A stretch of DNA of 64,000 nucleotides, taken from assembly GCA_946122785.1 (NCBI GenBank), contig CAMGYJ010000007.1, positions 4,542,909 through 4,606,908 of the forward strand, in the 5' to 3' direction. Position numbers and translations under genes: made by a program. Shown one piece after another: positions 22,388 through 34,328 of this stretch. Source of the DNA: Linum tenue. Taxonomy: Eukaryota > Streptophyta > Magnoliopsida > Malpighiales > Linaceae. A model generated the notes under the pieces. It was not told the DNA's origin and searched no databases. It saw only the letters and a program-made list of their open reading frames with translations. The stretch's first letter is position 1. Each line of letters opens with the position of its first letter.

Positions 22388-24416
22388 ATGGAGGAAGAAG
22401 CCCGGAGAGAAGACCACCACCTCGACAGCTTCCTCGCCTGGGCCGCGGAGCTTGGAGTCACAGATTCGCCCTGCAATTCCATGTCGCAGCAAAACTCGAA
22501 TCGCTGTTTGGGCAATTCCCTCGTCGTCTCCCACTTCCCTGACGCCGGAGGAAGAGGTCTGGGCGCCGCCCGCGATCTCAGGAAAGGAGAATTGGTTCTC
22601 AGAGTCCCGAAAGCTGCTCTGTTCACGACGATTCGTTTGTTGGGAGATGACCCGAAGCTGTCATCCGCCGTCAATGGCCACCCTTCTCTGTCCCCGACCC
22701 AGGTTTTGGAATTCTCTCTGCTGTGTAAATAAATCGAGCTTTTGGCTTTTTATGGTGTTGTTAAAGTTCGGAACTTTGTTGCAGAGGCTGGGGGTATGCT
22801 TGTTGCACGAAATGGGTAAAGGCAGAGATTCATGGTGGTGGCCGTACTTGAAGCAATTGCCCCGTGGATATGATACATTAGCAACTTTCAGTGAGTTCGA
22901 AAAGCAAGCTCTGCAAGTTCAGTTTGTTCTTTTTCTGTCTTCGATTTTCTGCTTCTGGGTCTTCCTGTTTTGTTGATTTGGTCATGTCTGAGAAGAATGC
23001 TGTGTGTTATGGTTATAGGTTGATGACGCCGTGTGGACTGCTGAGAAGGCTATATTGAAGGCGAAAATGGAATGGAGACAAGCTAAGCTAGTAATGGAAC
23101 AGCTCCAATTCAAGCCTAAATTTCGAAGTTTCGGGGCGTGGACTTGGGTTTGTGCAACGGTGAGCAGACTTGTGTCCTGTTTTGTATGCTGAAAGGATAA
23201 TGCATCATCTCTTATTCACCTGGATGTTGATACTTGAAGCCAGTTCTGTTAGAAGGAAAGAGAAGTTGTCTGTCTTCATTTCCTAGCACAGCTTGCTCCT
23301 CTTCTACATCTTTGTGAGCACTGTATTTGCTGTCGGATATTTGAAAGTCGCTTATGAACTTGATTGTGTGCAGATATCATCGAGGACAATGCATGTATCG
23401 TGGGATGAAGCCGGGACTTTGTGTCCAGTTGGAGACTTCTTCAACTATGCTGCTCCTGGGGAAGAATCAAGTGGCCTTGACGGTGGTTGTCACACGAGTG
23501 AATCATTCCTAGAGGATGGTCTTTTGGCTAATGGGATCGCTTCGGATCAATTAACCACCAAGGGGCTTAACTCGCATTTGGATTCGTTTGTTGATGCTGG
23601 ATTTGAAGACCACCTTGCTGCTTATTGCTTCTATGCTAGGAGAGATTATAAGAAGGGCGAGCAGGTATTTTGAAATCTCCCTGAGTTTGATTTTTTCGAA
23701 CGTTCTTCGTCCGTAGCTAAATTGTCTTTGATTTTATGGCATGCTTTGCATTGAAGGTTCTCTTGGCCTATGGAACATACACAAATCTGGACCTTCTTGA
23801 ACACTACGGGTTTCTGCTAGCCAAAAATCTGAATGAAAAGGCATTCATCCCCTTGGAACCTGGAATCCTTTCGTTAACTTCATGGCCCCAAGACTCGATA
23901 TATCTCCATGCAGATGGGAAGCCATCGTTTGCCTTGCTCTCTGCTTTGCGCTTCTACGTCAGCTCTCCACAGCAGCGGAGATCCATCTTGCACCTTGTGT
24001 ATTCTGGATCGCAACTTTCAGAAGACAACGAGATAAATGCCTCGCGATTGCTGTCCAAGAAGTGCCACGAGGTTCTGCAGTCACTCCCAACAACAACAGA
24101 AGAAGATGATCTGCTGCTGTCTGTTATTGAAAGAATCCAAGATATGAATTGCCCTGTGGAGGTGGGGAAGTTGCTATGCTCATTCAGAGGTGAGATTTCT
24201 GCTTTCCTGGATGGGCACAAGGATCTGCCAGCAGCGCACGACAAGATTGTCGAGTTCTTACTGTCCAGTAGGGCCAAGAGTTCATTAGGAAAGTGGAAAT
24301 TGGCCGTCCAGTGGAGGCGTGGTTATAAGCAAATCATAGCTGATTGCATTTGTTTTTGTACTGAAGTGATTGAGGGTTTCTCTCATCAAAATGAGGTGAA
24401 CATCCCTGAACCTTGA
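22388..24416 (+). CDS. SDG40: SET-domain protein, SET DOMAIN GROUP 40-like
   Basis: Five GT-AG exons: 22388-22702, 22785-22916, 23019-23159, 23374-23664, 23757-24416; 512 residues. It belongs to the SETD3/RLSMT-like plant class with a split SET domain and a substrate-binding C-terminal region; members methylate lysine or histidine on non-histone proteins or histones, and the target here is unknown. Visible: SHFPDAGGRGLGAARDLRKG (residues about 48-67, the SET start with GRGLGA), EMGKGRDSWWWPYLKQLPRG, ISSRTMHV, CPVGDFFNYAAPG (NH-like SET core), YCFYARRDYKKGEQVLLAYG and TNLDLLEHYGF (cofactor and substrate pocket). From memory it aligns with Arabidopsis SDG40 along its whole length. Divergent from the RRM gene across a 1.66 kb interval holding two MITEs. 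No lesions seen. Confidence 0.9.
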
Positions 24417-25140
24417 GTTACATTTTTTAGTTGCAAGCATCTCGACATGAGAGGTCTTAAGAAATATAGAGTTCAAAGGGAGTGTAGTCGCAACCCGGCT
24501 GTCTCATTAGGAGTGTTCTTACACACGAGACCTCGGGGCTGGGGTATCACCCTATGCCCGTGGCACTGAAGCCACGATACCGTAAGCCTGTCAACGTTGA
24601 AGTCACAACAACCACAACCATGATACAGATCATGAAACCCTAGCCTATCTGGATAGAACGGTACGGGGTTAACTCCCTCCCCATATACCCAGAAGGCATT
24701 TCACCCAGCAGTACACAAACAGGGATGAAAATAAGCTAGATGACTGCTATGAAAACTCACTGAAGACTGAGGTAAAATTTGTTGTTCAACATAGTTGCTG
24801 AAATCAAATTCATCATATACAGACAACAACTTAGCTAGATAGTTTGATGGGAAGTCAAACTCAAACAAGTTTCTTACCAAAGAGAGATGAACCATCATCC
24901 TCTCATTATCCCATGTACAACTTCATCAGTCATATTACCAACCTCTCCATTTGGCAATGAAGAAACATGAGTTGCTTCATTGCTTGTATACCGCCTAACA
25001 TTTCATTCTATAGGCATGATAGAATTGCATACAAACTGTCAATATCCTAAGTACAAAACTGAACACCTTCAGATGAACTCCAACATACAGACTACTGATA
25101 ATGAAGTACCTGCTGTATCCCTTCTACAAGGTCAGTTACA
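24417..25140. other. Intergenic between convergent SET and GMC genes
   Basis: About 0.7 kb containing the 3' UTRs of both convergent genes. I see no further gene or repeat with recognisable ends. Confidence 0.5.
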
Positions 25141-27447
25141 CTACAGGTCGCCAGAATCAGACTTCGTCGCAGGTTGTACTTCTCGCTCCTTGATTAACTT
25201 GAGGCCGACGTATCTGTCAATAGAATTCGTCAGCAGAAATGTCTGCAGTTAGTTTCTCATTTGATTCACCCGAACAAACTAGATTGAATCTGTAACGAAG
25301 CTATAGCTCACCTGCCAAGCATCATGAGAGTGGCCTGTGGATTGGTGCCTGGCGAGATTGTTAACGTTGAGCCATCCACGATTCTCAGTGACCGAATGCC
25401 GTAAACACGGTAGTCAGCATCCACCACTTTCCCCACCACGCAGCCTCCATGGTAATGCCATATGGTGCTAACAGTCCGTCGACAGAAATCAGCCATCTGC
25501 TCGAAATCAGACTGATCCACAGGCAGTGCTGGCCCGACAAACCTGAAGTTCCGAACACCGAACCAGTCACGAACCCTGAAGTCCGCCATAGCACGGGTTC
25601 TCAGCACATCCCCGAGCTTGCGGGTCCCGTTCACACACCTCTCCATGTCAATAGGGCTTGAGAAGTAATTGAAACGCACCAGTGGGTTCATCCTGACATC
25701 TGTAGAGGCCAGCCTCAGATACCCAACAGATTGTGGGCCAACGATCTTCTCCATCAGAGTGGCCACCGTCAGGTACAGCGGCGCAGATGGTGCCCTGATG
25801 AAGACTGAACGCGCAGGGGATACAAATGGGATCACGTTGGAGGCTGCCTCAACATATGCTCCGAGCTCGGTGATGCCAACCACTTGTATCAGCGAGTGTT
25901 CCAGTGGCACTGGAGGCACGAATGAGATCCCATTCCGAGGATTGTCATAGAGATACTGCCCCACGTATGGAAGATGGTAGGCCACAGGAATCCCCCAGTA
26001 AGAAAGGTAAGGCCTTGGGCCAATCCCACTCAACAACAGCAGCTGAGGAGTCCCAATGGCACCAGCTGAGAGGATCACTTCCCCATTCTCACGCACCATG
26101 GCGTGATGATACTGCCCCATCCGATCTCGATACACCACGCCGATGGCTGAAATGGAAGACCTCGAGCTTCCACGAGGGCCGCTGTATGCCAGCAGCACCC
26201 TCTCCACGCTTGCATAAACGGCCACATTTATGTTGCTGGCATTGGCATAGTTGAGCAGGTCAGCAGCGCTATGCCTCCTCCCTCTGCCATCAAAGGTAGA
26301 GCCTCCAATCTTCGTCCCCACCTCGTGATCCAAACTGAAACCATTGTAAGGATCGACCCCAGCCTCCAACAACCCATCTCTGACTGCTGATTGCCAGTTT
26401 CTAAGCTCCGGTCTAAACACGACGGCCCTCTCAACCCATTCGTAGGACTCATTCACCACTCTGAGGTCCCAATTGGCGCCAGAGTACTGATAGAAATCTG
26501 GGTCTGCCCTGCTGTAGAATCCGGCGTTTATCGCACTGCTTCCACCAAGAACCCGCCCTCTTGCGTTGGGGACACCTTCTTCCGAGACGAAGGATTGGGA
26601 AGCTGAGTCAAACGAGTCGACGTTTGTGAGCGTGGACAAGAAGCCCTCTTGCGTCATCAAACTTGGTCTGCCGTAGGGAACTCCGCCGCGTTCGAGGAGA
26701 AGAACCTTGTAGGATTGCGACAACGTGGCCGCCAGAGGGCAACCGGCGGTACCTCCACCAACGATAACGTAGTCATAGTTTTCCTCCGATGGTAACTCAG
26801 TGGCATTTGCTACGAACTTGAGATAACTTGGTTCTGCACAGACATTAATCGACGACCCAAAATCAGAACCAATTGATTAGTTGAAACTTAATAGGAACAC
26901 ACGACAAAAAACAAGAAAGATCATAATTGTACTGCTCTTGATCATGCAACCTATTTGAAGTGCGAATTCACTCCCTCTTTTCCTCTCTTTCAGGCATTTT
27001 CACAGTAACTCAGCAGGCAAATATAGAGCGGTCATGAACACGGCCTATTATCAAGAGCCTTAAACATGGATCAGTCCTGATTGCTTCCCGTGAAAATAGA
27101 ACCATTGGAAAATCGTTTTGCCAAAGCTGATTTAAAGTAGAACCTCAAAGGAATCGCCGTTCTGTTTGGCTTTCAGGAAAGCGATCGAAGAGATCAAACG
27201 AAGAAAGAAAGAAAACAAGTTCTTCAAACCTAGAAGCAGATTTCCTAATCCAGCAACAAGCAAAACGAATCGAAGAAAGCTACGAACAGAGGAACTGAAT
27301 CGATTTCGAGATCAGGGACGATCGGAGCAAGAAACTGAACTCACCTCGTCCAGGGCGCGGCCTCGCCTGAGAAACAGACGCAACAAGCAAGAAGAGCAGC
27401 GACGCAGTCAAGAACCGCAGAAACAATCCGCGCCGTCGTTGCTTCAT
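25141..27447 (-). CDS. HOTHEAD-like GMC oxidoreductase (mandelonitrile-lyase-like), secreted
   Basis: Three minus-strand exons, 27345-27447, 25312-26833 and 25141-25213, encode 565 residues. GMC enzymes are FAD-dependent alcohol oxidoreductases; plant HOTHEAD relatives act on extracellular or cuticle-related omega-hydroxy fatty acids, and some relatives are mandelonitrile lyases. Visible: a basic start and hydrophobic core (residues 8-27) reading as a signal peptide; the FAD-binding VIVGGGTAGCP at 57-67; ARGRVLGGSSAINAGFYSRA (GMC signature 1); GEVILSAGAIGTPQLLLLSG (signature 2); and the C-terminal WHYHGGC and SPGTNPQATLMMLGRY blocks that carry the catalytic His and cofactor contacts. Potential N-glycosylation sites include N44-A-T46. 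The short last exon gives a hydrophilic tail. Substrate cannot be inferred. Complete, with no frame breaks. Confidence 0.92.
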
Positions 27448-27666
27448 GATGCGCGCATTAACTGAGTCCTTCTCCTCTGTGGATTTTCTTGGAGGAGAGA
27501 GAATTTTCCCGGCGGAAAATGGAGAGATTTTCCAACTGGTACTCTCTGTTCTTCCTTTCTGGGAAAAAAAAAAGTGGAGCAGTGCAGAGAGTTTTTGGTT
27601 TTGTACGTTTGTTACTTTTGGTGGGAAATTCAGTTAGCAGGAGATCATTTCCGCTCCGCCACAGCC

Positions 27667-27776
27667 TGGGCCCACGGCTAATCGGCTTAGTTGGGCTGGG
27701 CCATTATCCAGTGGGCTAAGGTTTACGTGAGAAGAGGAGCCCATCTTTGTTTTAGCCTGCCACGTGTTACTACAAA
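27667..27776. promoter_or_regulatory. Cluster of four site II motifs plus a G-box
   Basis: TGGGCC/TGGGCT motifs start at 27667, 27692, 27697 and 27712, followed by CCACGTGT (CACGTG core at 27771-27776). They lie in the divergent interval between the GMC gene (ATG 27447, minus) and the CPSF73-II pseudogene (ATG 28136, plus). Site II clusters mark broadly expressed, cell-cycle or respiratory genes, which fits the ancestral CPSF73-II promoter better than a GMC gene. Motif-level evidence. Confidence 0.5.
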
Positions 27777-28135
27777 TCTCCCCCGTTCGGGTACCGTACA
27801 TTTATCCGAACCACCCGCACAATCCAACCCGACCCACCGGAGCAAAGAAAGGGTTTACGGCGATGGCGGATAAGGGTTTTTGAATCGACGACCCAACGTT
27901 TCTCGCAATCAGACATTCACCAGCTCCGACCATCTTCCTCCTCAACTGCTGGCCGCCGGCCGGCGCCTTCGTCACTTTGGGAACGGATCCTGCTCCACTG
28001 TTTTAACTACATTGCCTGTTCTATCCTATAACCCCATCTCCACTGCCGCGTCTTCTGCTTGTCCGACGGTGGCCACCCGCGGTTGGATCCTTTTTCTTCT
28101 CCTGCTTGAAGCGAGAGAGAATCCTTTCAACTCTC

Positions 28136-29980
28136 ATGGCCATCGAATGCTTAGTTCTTGGTACGTTTACTTTGTGTGCTTTCTGCTCTCCAGTTTTTCT
28201 ACCTTGATGGTTTTCTCATGCTGGCTGGCCGGTTGCAGGCGCTGGGCGAGAAATTGAGAAGAGCTGCGTGGTAGTAACAATCAATGGGAAGCGGATCATG
28301 TTTGATTGTGGGCTGCACTTGGGTCACAGTGATGAAGGGCGTTGTCCTGATTTTCCTGTCATATGGTGGCTCCCTAGATTGTGTGATTATCGCTCACTTG
28401 TAAGTGTGGCTCAACGTTTCTGTTTGCTTTGTCCTGTTCCTACTTGTTTTGCTACAGTGATTCACAGTTTCCTGTAATGGGCGAGTTACATTGTTAATTG
28501 GCTTAATGAGTAGGATTCTGTGAGAATTTTCATCTTCTTTGTGTGTATGCGACGCTCCAAAGTTTAGCTGCTGAATCAGTTTAACATCTCATTGAATCTA
28601 CATATCCTTGAACCTATGTGTGTTTGGGGGTTGGATGTTCCACAACCGATTATACGAACGTTCTTGGAACTCTGCTGTGAGTTCCAGGGCTTTTCCACTG
28701 CTTCTGCAAGAAACAGTCAGTAGCCAATGAGTTGGCGAGAGCATCAACTAACTCTTGTGTTGTGCTCATAGATAAATTGATACATTGTTTGAGATGTCGT
28801 ACTGCAACTAAGCAATTCATTGACAGAAGTTGTAAAAACGGGTGTTTTTGGTGTACCTTAATTTGTGAATTCATTTAGCTGATTGCAATCTGAGGTTCGA
28901 CAGTTATTACTTGAGAGTTCCTGAATATATCTGATGAGCTGTACTCTCCAGAGTTTCAATTTGTGGAAGAATGCTAAATGTTGGTAATTTTTTCTTAATT
29001 TTCCTTATGCAGTCGCCCCAATTGATCTGAAGCATAATGTGCAAGTTGGTAAGGATCTTCAAATTCGGGCCTACTATCCAGGACATGTAAGATTAAAATT
29101 TACCCTTAGTCAGATGTGTTGCATTCAGTTTTAAAATTTTGTGTTATGTTAATACCTCTTTTCCCTCAAGGTTCTTGGAGCTGCAATGGTTTATGCAAAG
29201 GTAGGAGATGCATCTATGGTATACATAGGTGACGACAATGTAACTCCAGATAGACATCTTGGTGCCGCACAAATTGATCCACAAGAACTAGACCTTGTTA
29301 TAACCGAGTAAGTGGTTTTATACCTTTGATGTTTCATCTTTGATCAATCTCGTTAGATTTATCTGTGAATGTGTGAGCAATATCTGCCATACAGTGTTCT
29401 TTATGCAATGATGGTAGTATCTTTGTTTCAATGCTGGACAACTTATTCATTTCTAGAGGTGGATTAGTGTACTTTTGTATTTACGTTGTTGGAGATAAGC
29501 CAGCTCTTGCAAGTCTCAAATGAAGTCACTCTTTTGATCATGGCTTCATATGTGCTTAACAGGTCAACCTATGCAATGACTGTACGTGATTCAATATACG
29601 CTCGTGAGAGAGTTTCTGAAAGCTGTATGTATAACAACTATATCATATTTGTTATAATCCATGAATTCTTCCATTTCACTGATCCACATCTTATCCCTTT
29701 CATTGACATGGTTTGCATGTGTGCTAAGCTAGAATGTTTAAGTGGTACTATCTACACTTGCTTTTTATAACTACATTGAAACACCATGACGTAAGACCGG
29801 GTACATTTCTAGCAATAGTGGATAAACATGTAAATTGTGGGAATTTGGAGCTTGGGGGAAAAACTCCAGCTATGGAATGTTGCGCTCCGTTATACTATAG
29901 CGGTTAGAAGAATTACTCTACATAGAGAGCGGAATTGCTTGAAATTTCTCATGTAGGTTCATGAATGCGTTTGTCCAGGT
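28136..29980 (+). pseudogene. CPSF73-II / Integrator-11-like pre-mRNA 3'-processing nuclease, degenerate
   Basis: Recognisable exon fragments: 28136-28160 (MAIECLVLG) with 28239-~28350 (GAGREIEKSCVVVTINGKRI then FDCGLH); about 29014-29087 (APIDLKHNVQVGKDLQIRAY); 29171-~29308 ([20 protein letters not shown] then [10 protein letters not shown]); 29563-~29612 (STYAMTVRDSIYARERV); and about 29956 (VHECV). The family are metallo-beta-lactamase/beta-CASP nucleases of the polyadenylation machinery. Exon 2 loses frame after RCPDFP, leaving only DCVIIAH from the segment that should run into the HxHxDH zinc motif. The metal-binding core and nearly all of the beta-CASP region are missing. It cannot encode a working nuclease. 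A real paralogue must exist elsewhere in the genome (inference). Confidence 0.82.
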
Positions 29981-31490
29981 CAATCTCCAGAATTTTGGGG
30001 GATTTTCTCCAAGTGGGTTCTTTCTCAACTGTGTCCTACTGAGAGTTATATGTTTGCTGCAGCTGTTGCATGGAAGACAGCGCAGGGCTGGCTTTGGCGA
30101 TCATTTCTTCAGTCTGAAACAGTCTTTCAGAAGTAAAGTAGCTGATGCTGTTCATTTCTTAGGATTTGCAGTGTTTATTGGCCTTCATCAGCATGCAGTT
30201 AATACACATTTATATATTATATACGTCCATGATGAAGTCTCTGTAACATGTACGCGCCTCGGTCTCTCTGACTGAGTCAACTATTGACTCAGCGGCTGTG
30301 GTGGACTGGCGTCTCTTTTTCTTCATGAGCTTTACTGCTGTTTGCATGACCAAGTTGTGGGCTTGTGGCCAAGGTCAACTCTCCAAATTTCAAATAATGC
30401 AGTTATCAGGGTTTTAATGTTTTCTTGGGTTTGTTGATCGTGCTTTTGGCTCAAGTCAACCTTAATTCTCAAACAATTAATCGAAGAATTCTACCTAAAC
30501 TTAAGCCACGGAAAGATTACGGTTCATCGATGCGGTGCACGTACGAGGCATGAAATGTAACATAGCACGTTGAAAAGAAGTTCGCAAGGCCTATTTCTCG
30601 TGCAGAACAGGGCTCCAAAATACGTGCGATGAGTCCTTCGTACTGACCATTGAGATGATCACTCTAGGAAGGATCGTCATCCTGTCGAACTCTTTGTGCT
30701 AGGACGTTGTTACTCATATATTTTAATTTTTTTCAAGCAAATTCACTCGTGTATTAACTAAATTTATGTGAAAACATCCTTATACAACAATTATTTTTTT
30801 TGGTGCAAGTGCAACATCTTTATAACAAAATTAATTGCTGATGTTGATGATGACGAATTAATAAATCCACGAGTGTAAGTAAGAAAATCATTTTCATGAA
30901 TTAAATTTATTTTTGTTCATGTTTTTTATATCGTGATAAGGAATTTCCCTCAATCCACATTTTCCACCTCACCCCACCCCCGCCAAATAATAAAACTCAT
31001 TATTAATTAATAAAAAACCAAAGGAAGAATAAATAAATAAATATTCTCTTCCTCTCCCATTCCCTCTCTCTTTCATTTTCTTTTTTCTCGCCTTTTATAT
31101 CCTTTTTTTCCTCCCCAATCTAACATTTTCCTTCCTCTTTCCTCTCATTTCTCTCTTCCCAGAATCTTCTCTCTATCTCCCAGAAGGAGAAAAAAAAAAT
31201 CAGAATCCGTCCAACCCAGAAACCAGAGGCTTTTCCCTTCTTCCTCCCTCCTTTTCATGGAGTTGTTTGATCGGGAAATCCACGCGAACCTGCCGCCGCC
31301 GCCCGCATTATATTCCTCCCGACGGTGATTTCGATTTCGTTTTCCTCCACCGCATCGATCCATCAAAGACAGAAGAAAGAACGATAAGAAAGAAATCAAG
31401 AAGCGGATATTTCTCAGATAGCCGCCGACGAAACAAGGAGCGGTGAAGAAAGGAGAAGAAGAACAAGAACAAGCCTCGCAGGCCGGAGTC
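29981..31490. other. Intergenic and MKK promoter/leader
   Basis: About 1.5 kb. The left part may hold further decayed CPSF73-II sequence. The centre (30700-31020) is AT-rich. From about 31040 to 31240 the plus strand is strongly CT-rich, as is usual for plant 5' leaders, and probably forms the MKK 5' UTR region. No RNA gene recognised. Confidence 0.45.
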
Positions 31491-32570
31491 ATGAGACCGA
31501 TTCAGCCTCCTCAAGGTACCGCCGCCGCCGTCGCGGCTGTTTCATCTATGTCGAATCAGAAGCCTCGCAGGCGTCCTAACCTAAGCCTGCCGCTCCCGCC
31601 TCGGGAGCCGACGGTCGCCGTCCCTCTCCCTCTCCCGCCGTCGTCCACCTCCGCCGCTACTTCCACCAGCCACCCGCAGCAGCAGCAGCAGGCGGCGCGC
31701 CAGGTAATCGGCTTCTCCGAGCTCGACCGGATGAACCGGATTGGGAGCGGCATGGGCGGCACCGTCTACAAGGTGGTTCACAGGCAATCCGGCAGGGTTT
31801 TCGCGCTCAAGGTGATCTACGGGAACCACGAGGACTCCGTCCGCAACCAGATCTGCAGGGAGATCTTGATTCTCCGCGACGTCAGCCACCCAAACGTCGT
31901 CAGGTGTCACGAAATGTACGAGCACAACGGCGAGATCCAGGTCCTGCTCGAGTTCATGGATCGCGGATCCCTCGAGGGGTTTCACATCGCTGACGAGCTT
32001 GAGTTGTCCGGTGTCGCTCGTCAAATCTTGAGCGGGATTGCTTACCTCCACCGCCGCAAGATCGTCCACCGCGACATCAAGCCTTCCAATCTGCTGATCG
32101 ATTCCAACAAGCAAGTGAAGATTGCCGATTTCGGGGTGAGCAGGGTGCTGGCGCAGACCATGGACCCTTGCAACTCCTCCGTGGGTACCATTGCTTACAT
32201 GAGTCCCGAGAGGATCAACACGGACTTGAATCACGGCCAGTATGATGGTTACGCTGGGGATATATGGAGCTTGGGGGTGAGCATATTGGAGTTCTACTTG
32301 GGGCGGTTCCCATTTGCAGTGGGTAGGCAGGGCGACTGGGCGAGCTTGATGTGTGCTATTTGTATGTCGCAGCCGCCGGAGGCCCCCGTGACAGCTTCCA
32401 GGGAGTTCAGAGATTTCATCGCCTGTTGTTTGCAGAGGGAACCAGGGAGGAGGTGGACGGCAGTCCAGTTGTTGAATCATCCTTTCGTTGTGAGGGGAAA
32501 TGGAGGCCAAAGAGATGGGAGCCAGAACCTGCATCAATTACTGCCTCCTCCACGCCCACTCTCATCATAG
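31491..32570 (+). CDS. MKK5: MAP kinase kinase, MKK4/MKK5 type (group C)
   Basis: A single-exon gene of 359 residues, intronless as expected for group C/D plant MAPKKs. It phosphorylates MAPKs of the MPK3/MPK6 class in immunity and development (family knowledge). Visible: N-terminal MAPK docking site [13 protein letters not shown] (26-38); glycine loop [11 protein letters not shown] (85-95); catalytic Lys107; [10 protein letters not shown] (193-202); DFG (213-215); activation segment with the plant MAPKK sites T223 and S229 (T-x5-S spacing); [26 protein letters not shown]; and a C-terminal [15 protein letters not shown] tail shared with MKK4/5. The start at 31491 (MRPIQPP) matches family starts; an in-frame upstream codon would add a Glu/Lys-rich extension without support. 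MKK4 and MKK5 cannot be told apart here. A broken copy lies downstream. Confidence 0.95.
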   Translation: MRPIQPPQGTAAAVAAVSSMSNQKPRRRPNLSLPLPPREPTVAVPLPLPPSSTSAATSTSHPQQQQQAARQVIGFSELDRMNRIGSGMGGTVYKVVHRQSGRVFALKVIYGNHEDSVRNQICREILILRDVSHPNVVRCHEMYEHNGEIQVLLEFMDRGSLEGFHIADELELSGVARQILSGIAYLHRRKIVHRDIKPSNLLIDSNKQVKIADFGVSRVLAQTMDPCNSSVGTIAYMSPERINTDLNHGQYDGYAGDIWSLGVSILEFYLGRFPFAVGRQGDWASLMCAICMSQPPEAPVTASREFRDFIACCLQREPGRRWTAVQLLNHPFVVRGNGGQRDGSQNLHQLLPPPRPLSS

Positions 32571-34328
32571 TATTGGCCTTCACCAACCCTCTTTTCTTGA
32601 TACCGGTTGTCTTACTTGATCGTTTTGGGGTTTGCCCTTGGTCTTGTTCGTATTATCAGGGAAAGTTTGCTTTCCAACTGCCATTTTTTCTCCTCTTCTG
32701 TAATTTTTGATATGGTGGTTCGGATTAGGACTTGGTGGGAAATGAATGGTCGGGCTTAATGTTGGTTTGATGGATCGACTTTGAATCAGAATCAAATCAG
32801 TTCATGATGACAATGTATGTTTACCATGGAAAGTAAAAAGGAAACTCAACTTTCTGCTATGATTGCCACCAGAATTATGCTTTTGCTAGTTATGTATGCT
32901 TTCTGCTTTGAGCTCACTGTGCTATTTTCATTCATGGGATTGTTTGCGGCAAATATTGGATTTTGGATCGTAAGTTTTACCATATTGGTTACAGGTTTAG
33001 GATGGGATATTTATGGGAAGATTCAAATAACAGCTGGTCTAGTACTTTTGGTTCATTTTTATTGGTGTTAGATTGCACGGATTCTCTGTACTTATTTGCT
33101 CCGTCATTTCCTTCGTTCTTTCTTTTATATGGTTAGTGTGCTTCTCCTGATTCTATTCTGGAATTGTTCTAGGATCAAAATCGTTAGTCACTCAGCATAT
33201 CAGTAGCTTGACCATGATGATTGATGTCTGTATGTCCTCCATGGGTTTATTGCTCAAACCTAAATGTGTAGTTTGGGATGTGGAGAATTTGTCATTACCC
33301 TATGCTTACTGGTTAGTTTCATCTGTTGCATTTCATCTTGATTATCAAGCTTTCTTTCCTTACTATATCAATTCCCCTGTCTGCTTACATTGGTTGTGTA
33401 ATCTGATTGATTGGATTTTATTAGGATTAGGTCATTTTGGATTCATGTCGGTTGTGTAATGGTACTTGAGGGAACTGCATCTGCTTTTTTTAGTTATATG
33501 GATGTAAGTAGTAACTGGCAACTCATGTGATGATGCTACAATATGGCCATTTATAGAGGCTGGCCACAAATTTTGGTGGTGTATTTCTGGTTCTGGTTCT
33601 GGTGGAGGAGTGTTTCTGGTTTATTTCTCCTTTAATGTGGATCTATTGTCAAATTTAGTATCCATCTTAATTTAGGTTGAAGAAGATAGACAGTTACTAA
33701 AAATGTTGTTGGTGTATTTTAGCTCTTAAGAGTTAAGAGGGAGCTCCAGCCTGCACTGTTTTGACTTTTGATGTTGATGCAGCATCAGCAGCAGAAAAGA
33801 GAAGGTTGTATTTATTAGTGGGGAAGAAAATGATTGAACTCTTATTTGCTTTTTCTCACTTCTCTTCTCCCCCATCTAGACATTAGTGATCTAATGGGGG
33901 GGAAAAGGTTAGATTTCTACCCCACTCCCCACAATTGCAAGATCATATGCAGATTCCACAGGTAGAGAAAGGCTAGTGATAAGCAGTAGTGTTTCCATGT
34001 CCATGTCAGCAGTTTTTGTTGTTGTTGTTGGAGTTGTGATGATTTTGTTTCCTTGCTTTCTTTCTTCTTTTGCCTTTTGTGATGTCCCAGGCTGCCTCTC
34101 TGGCTGGTAGGAAGGACCACTGCCACTGCCTGCTTTCTTTCTGTATTTTACTACTGCTCCTCATCTATTTTGCTCTCTGACTGCTGTTTCTTCCTGAATC
34201 GCTGGCTTGCAATGGTGGTAGTGTTGTGCTTCGTTCTGTGATTAGGGTTTTGAGTTGAGTTGTGTTTTGTTCGAGTTATTGATGTGATGATGATGACTAG
34301 ATTGTATGCAGCTACTAGAAAGGAAACT
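31920..34328. repeat. Segmental duplication, copy 1 (MKK 3' half plus 3' flank)
   Basis: Sequence from GAGCACAACGGCGAG (31920) to TGCAGCTA(C/T)(C/T)AGAAAGGAAAC (about 34328) recurs in the same order and orientation at 38450-40692. It covers codons about 144-359 of the MKK and about 1.75 kb of 3' flank. Copy 2 lacks the 3' coding end and the early 3' UTR (copy 1 about 32541-32732). Confidence 0.9.

Noticed and set aside
31581..32537. Long open frame (318 codons) antisense to the MKK gene
   Set aside because: It is the mirror of a GC-rich intronless coding region, has no domain similarity, and the sense strand is a clear kinase.
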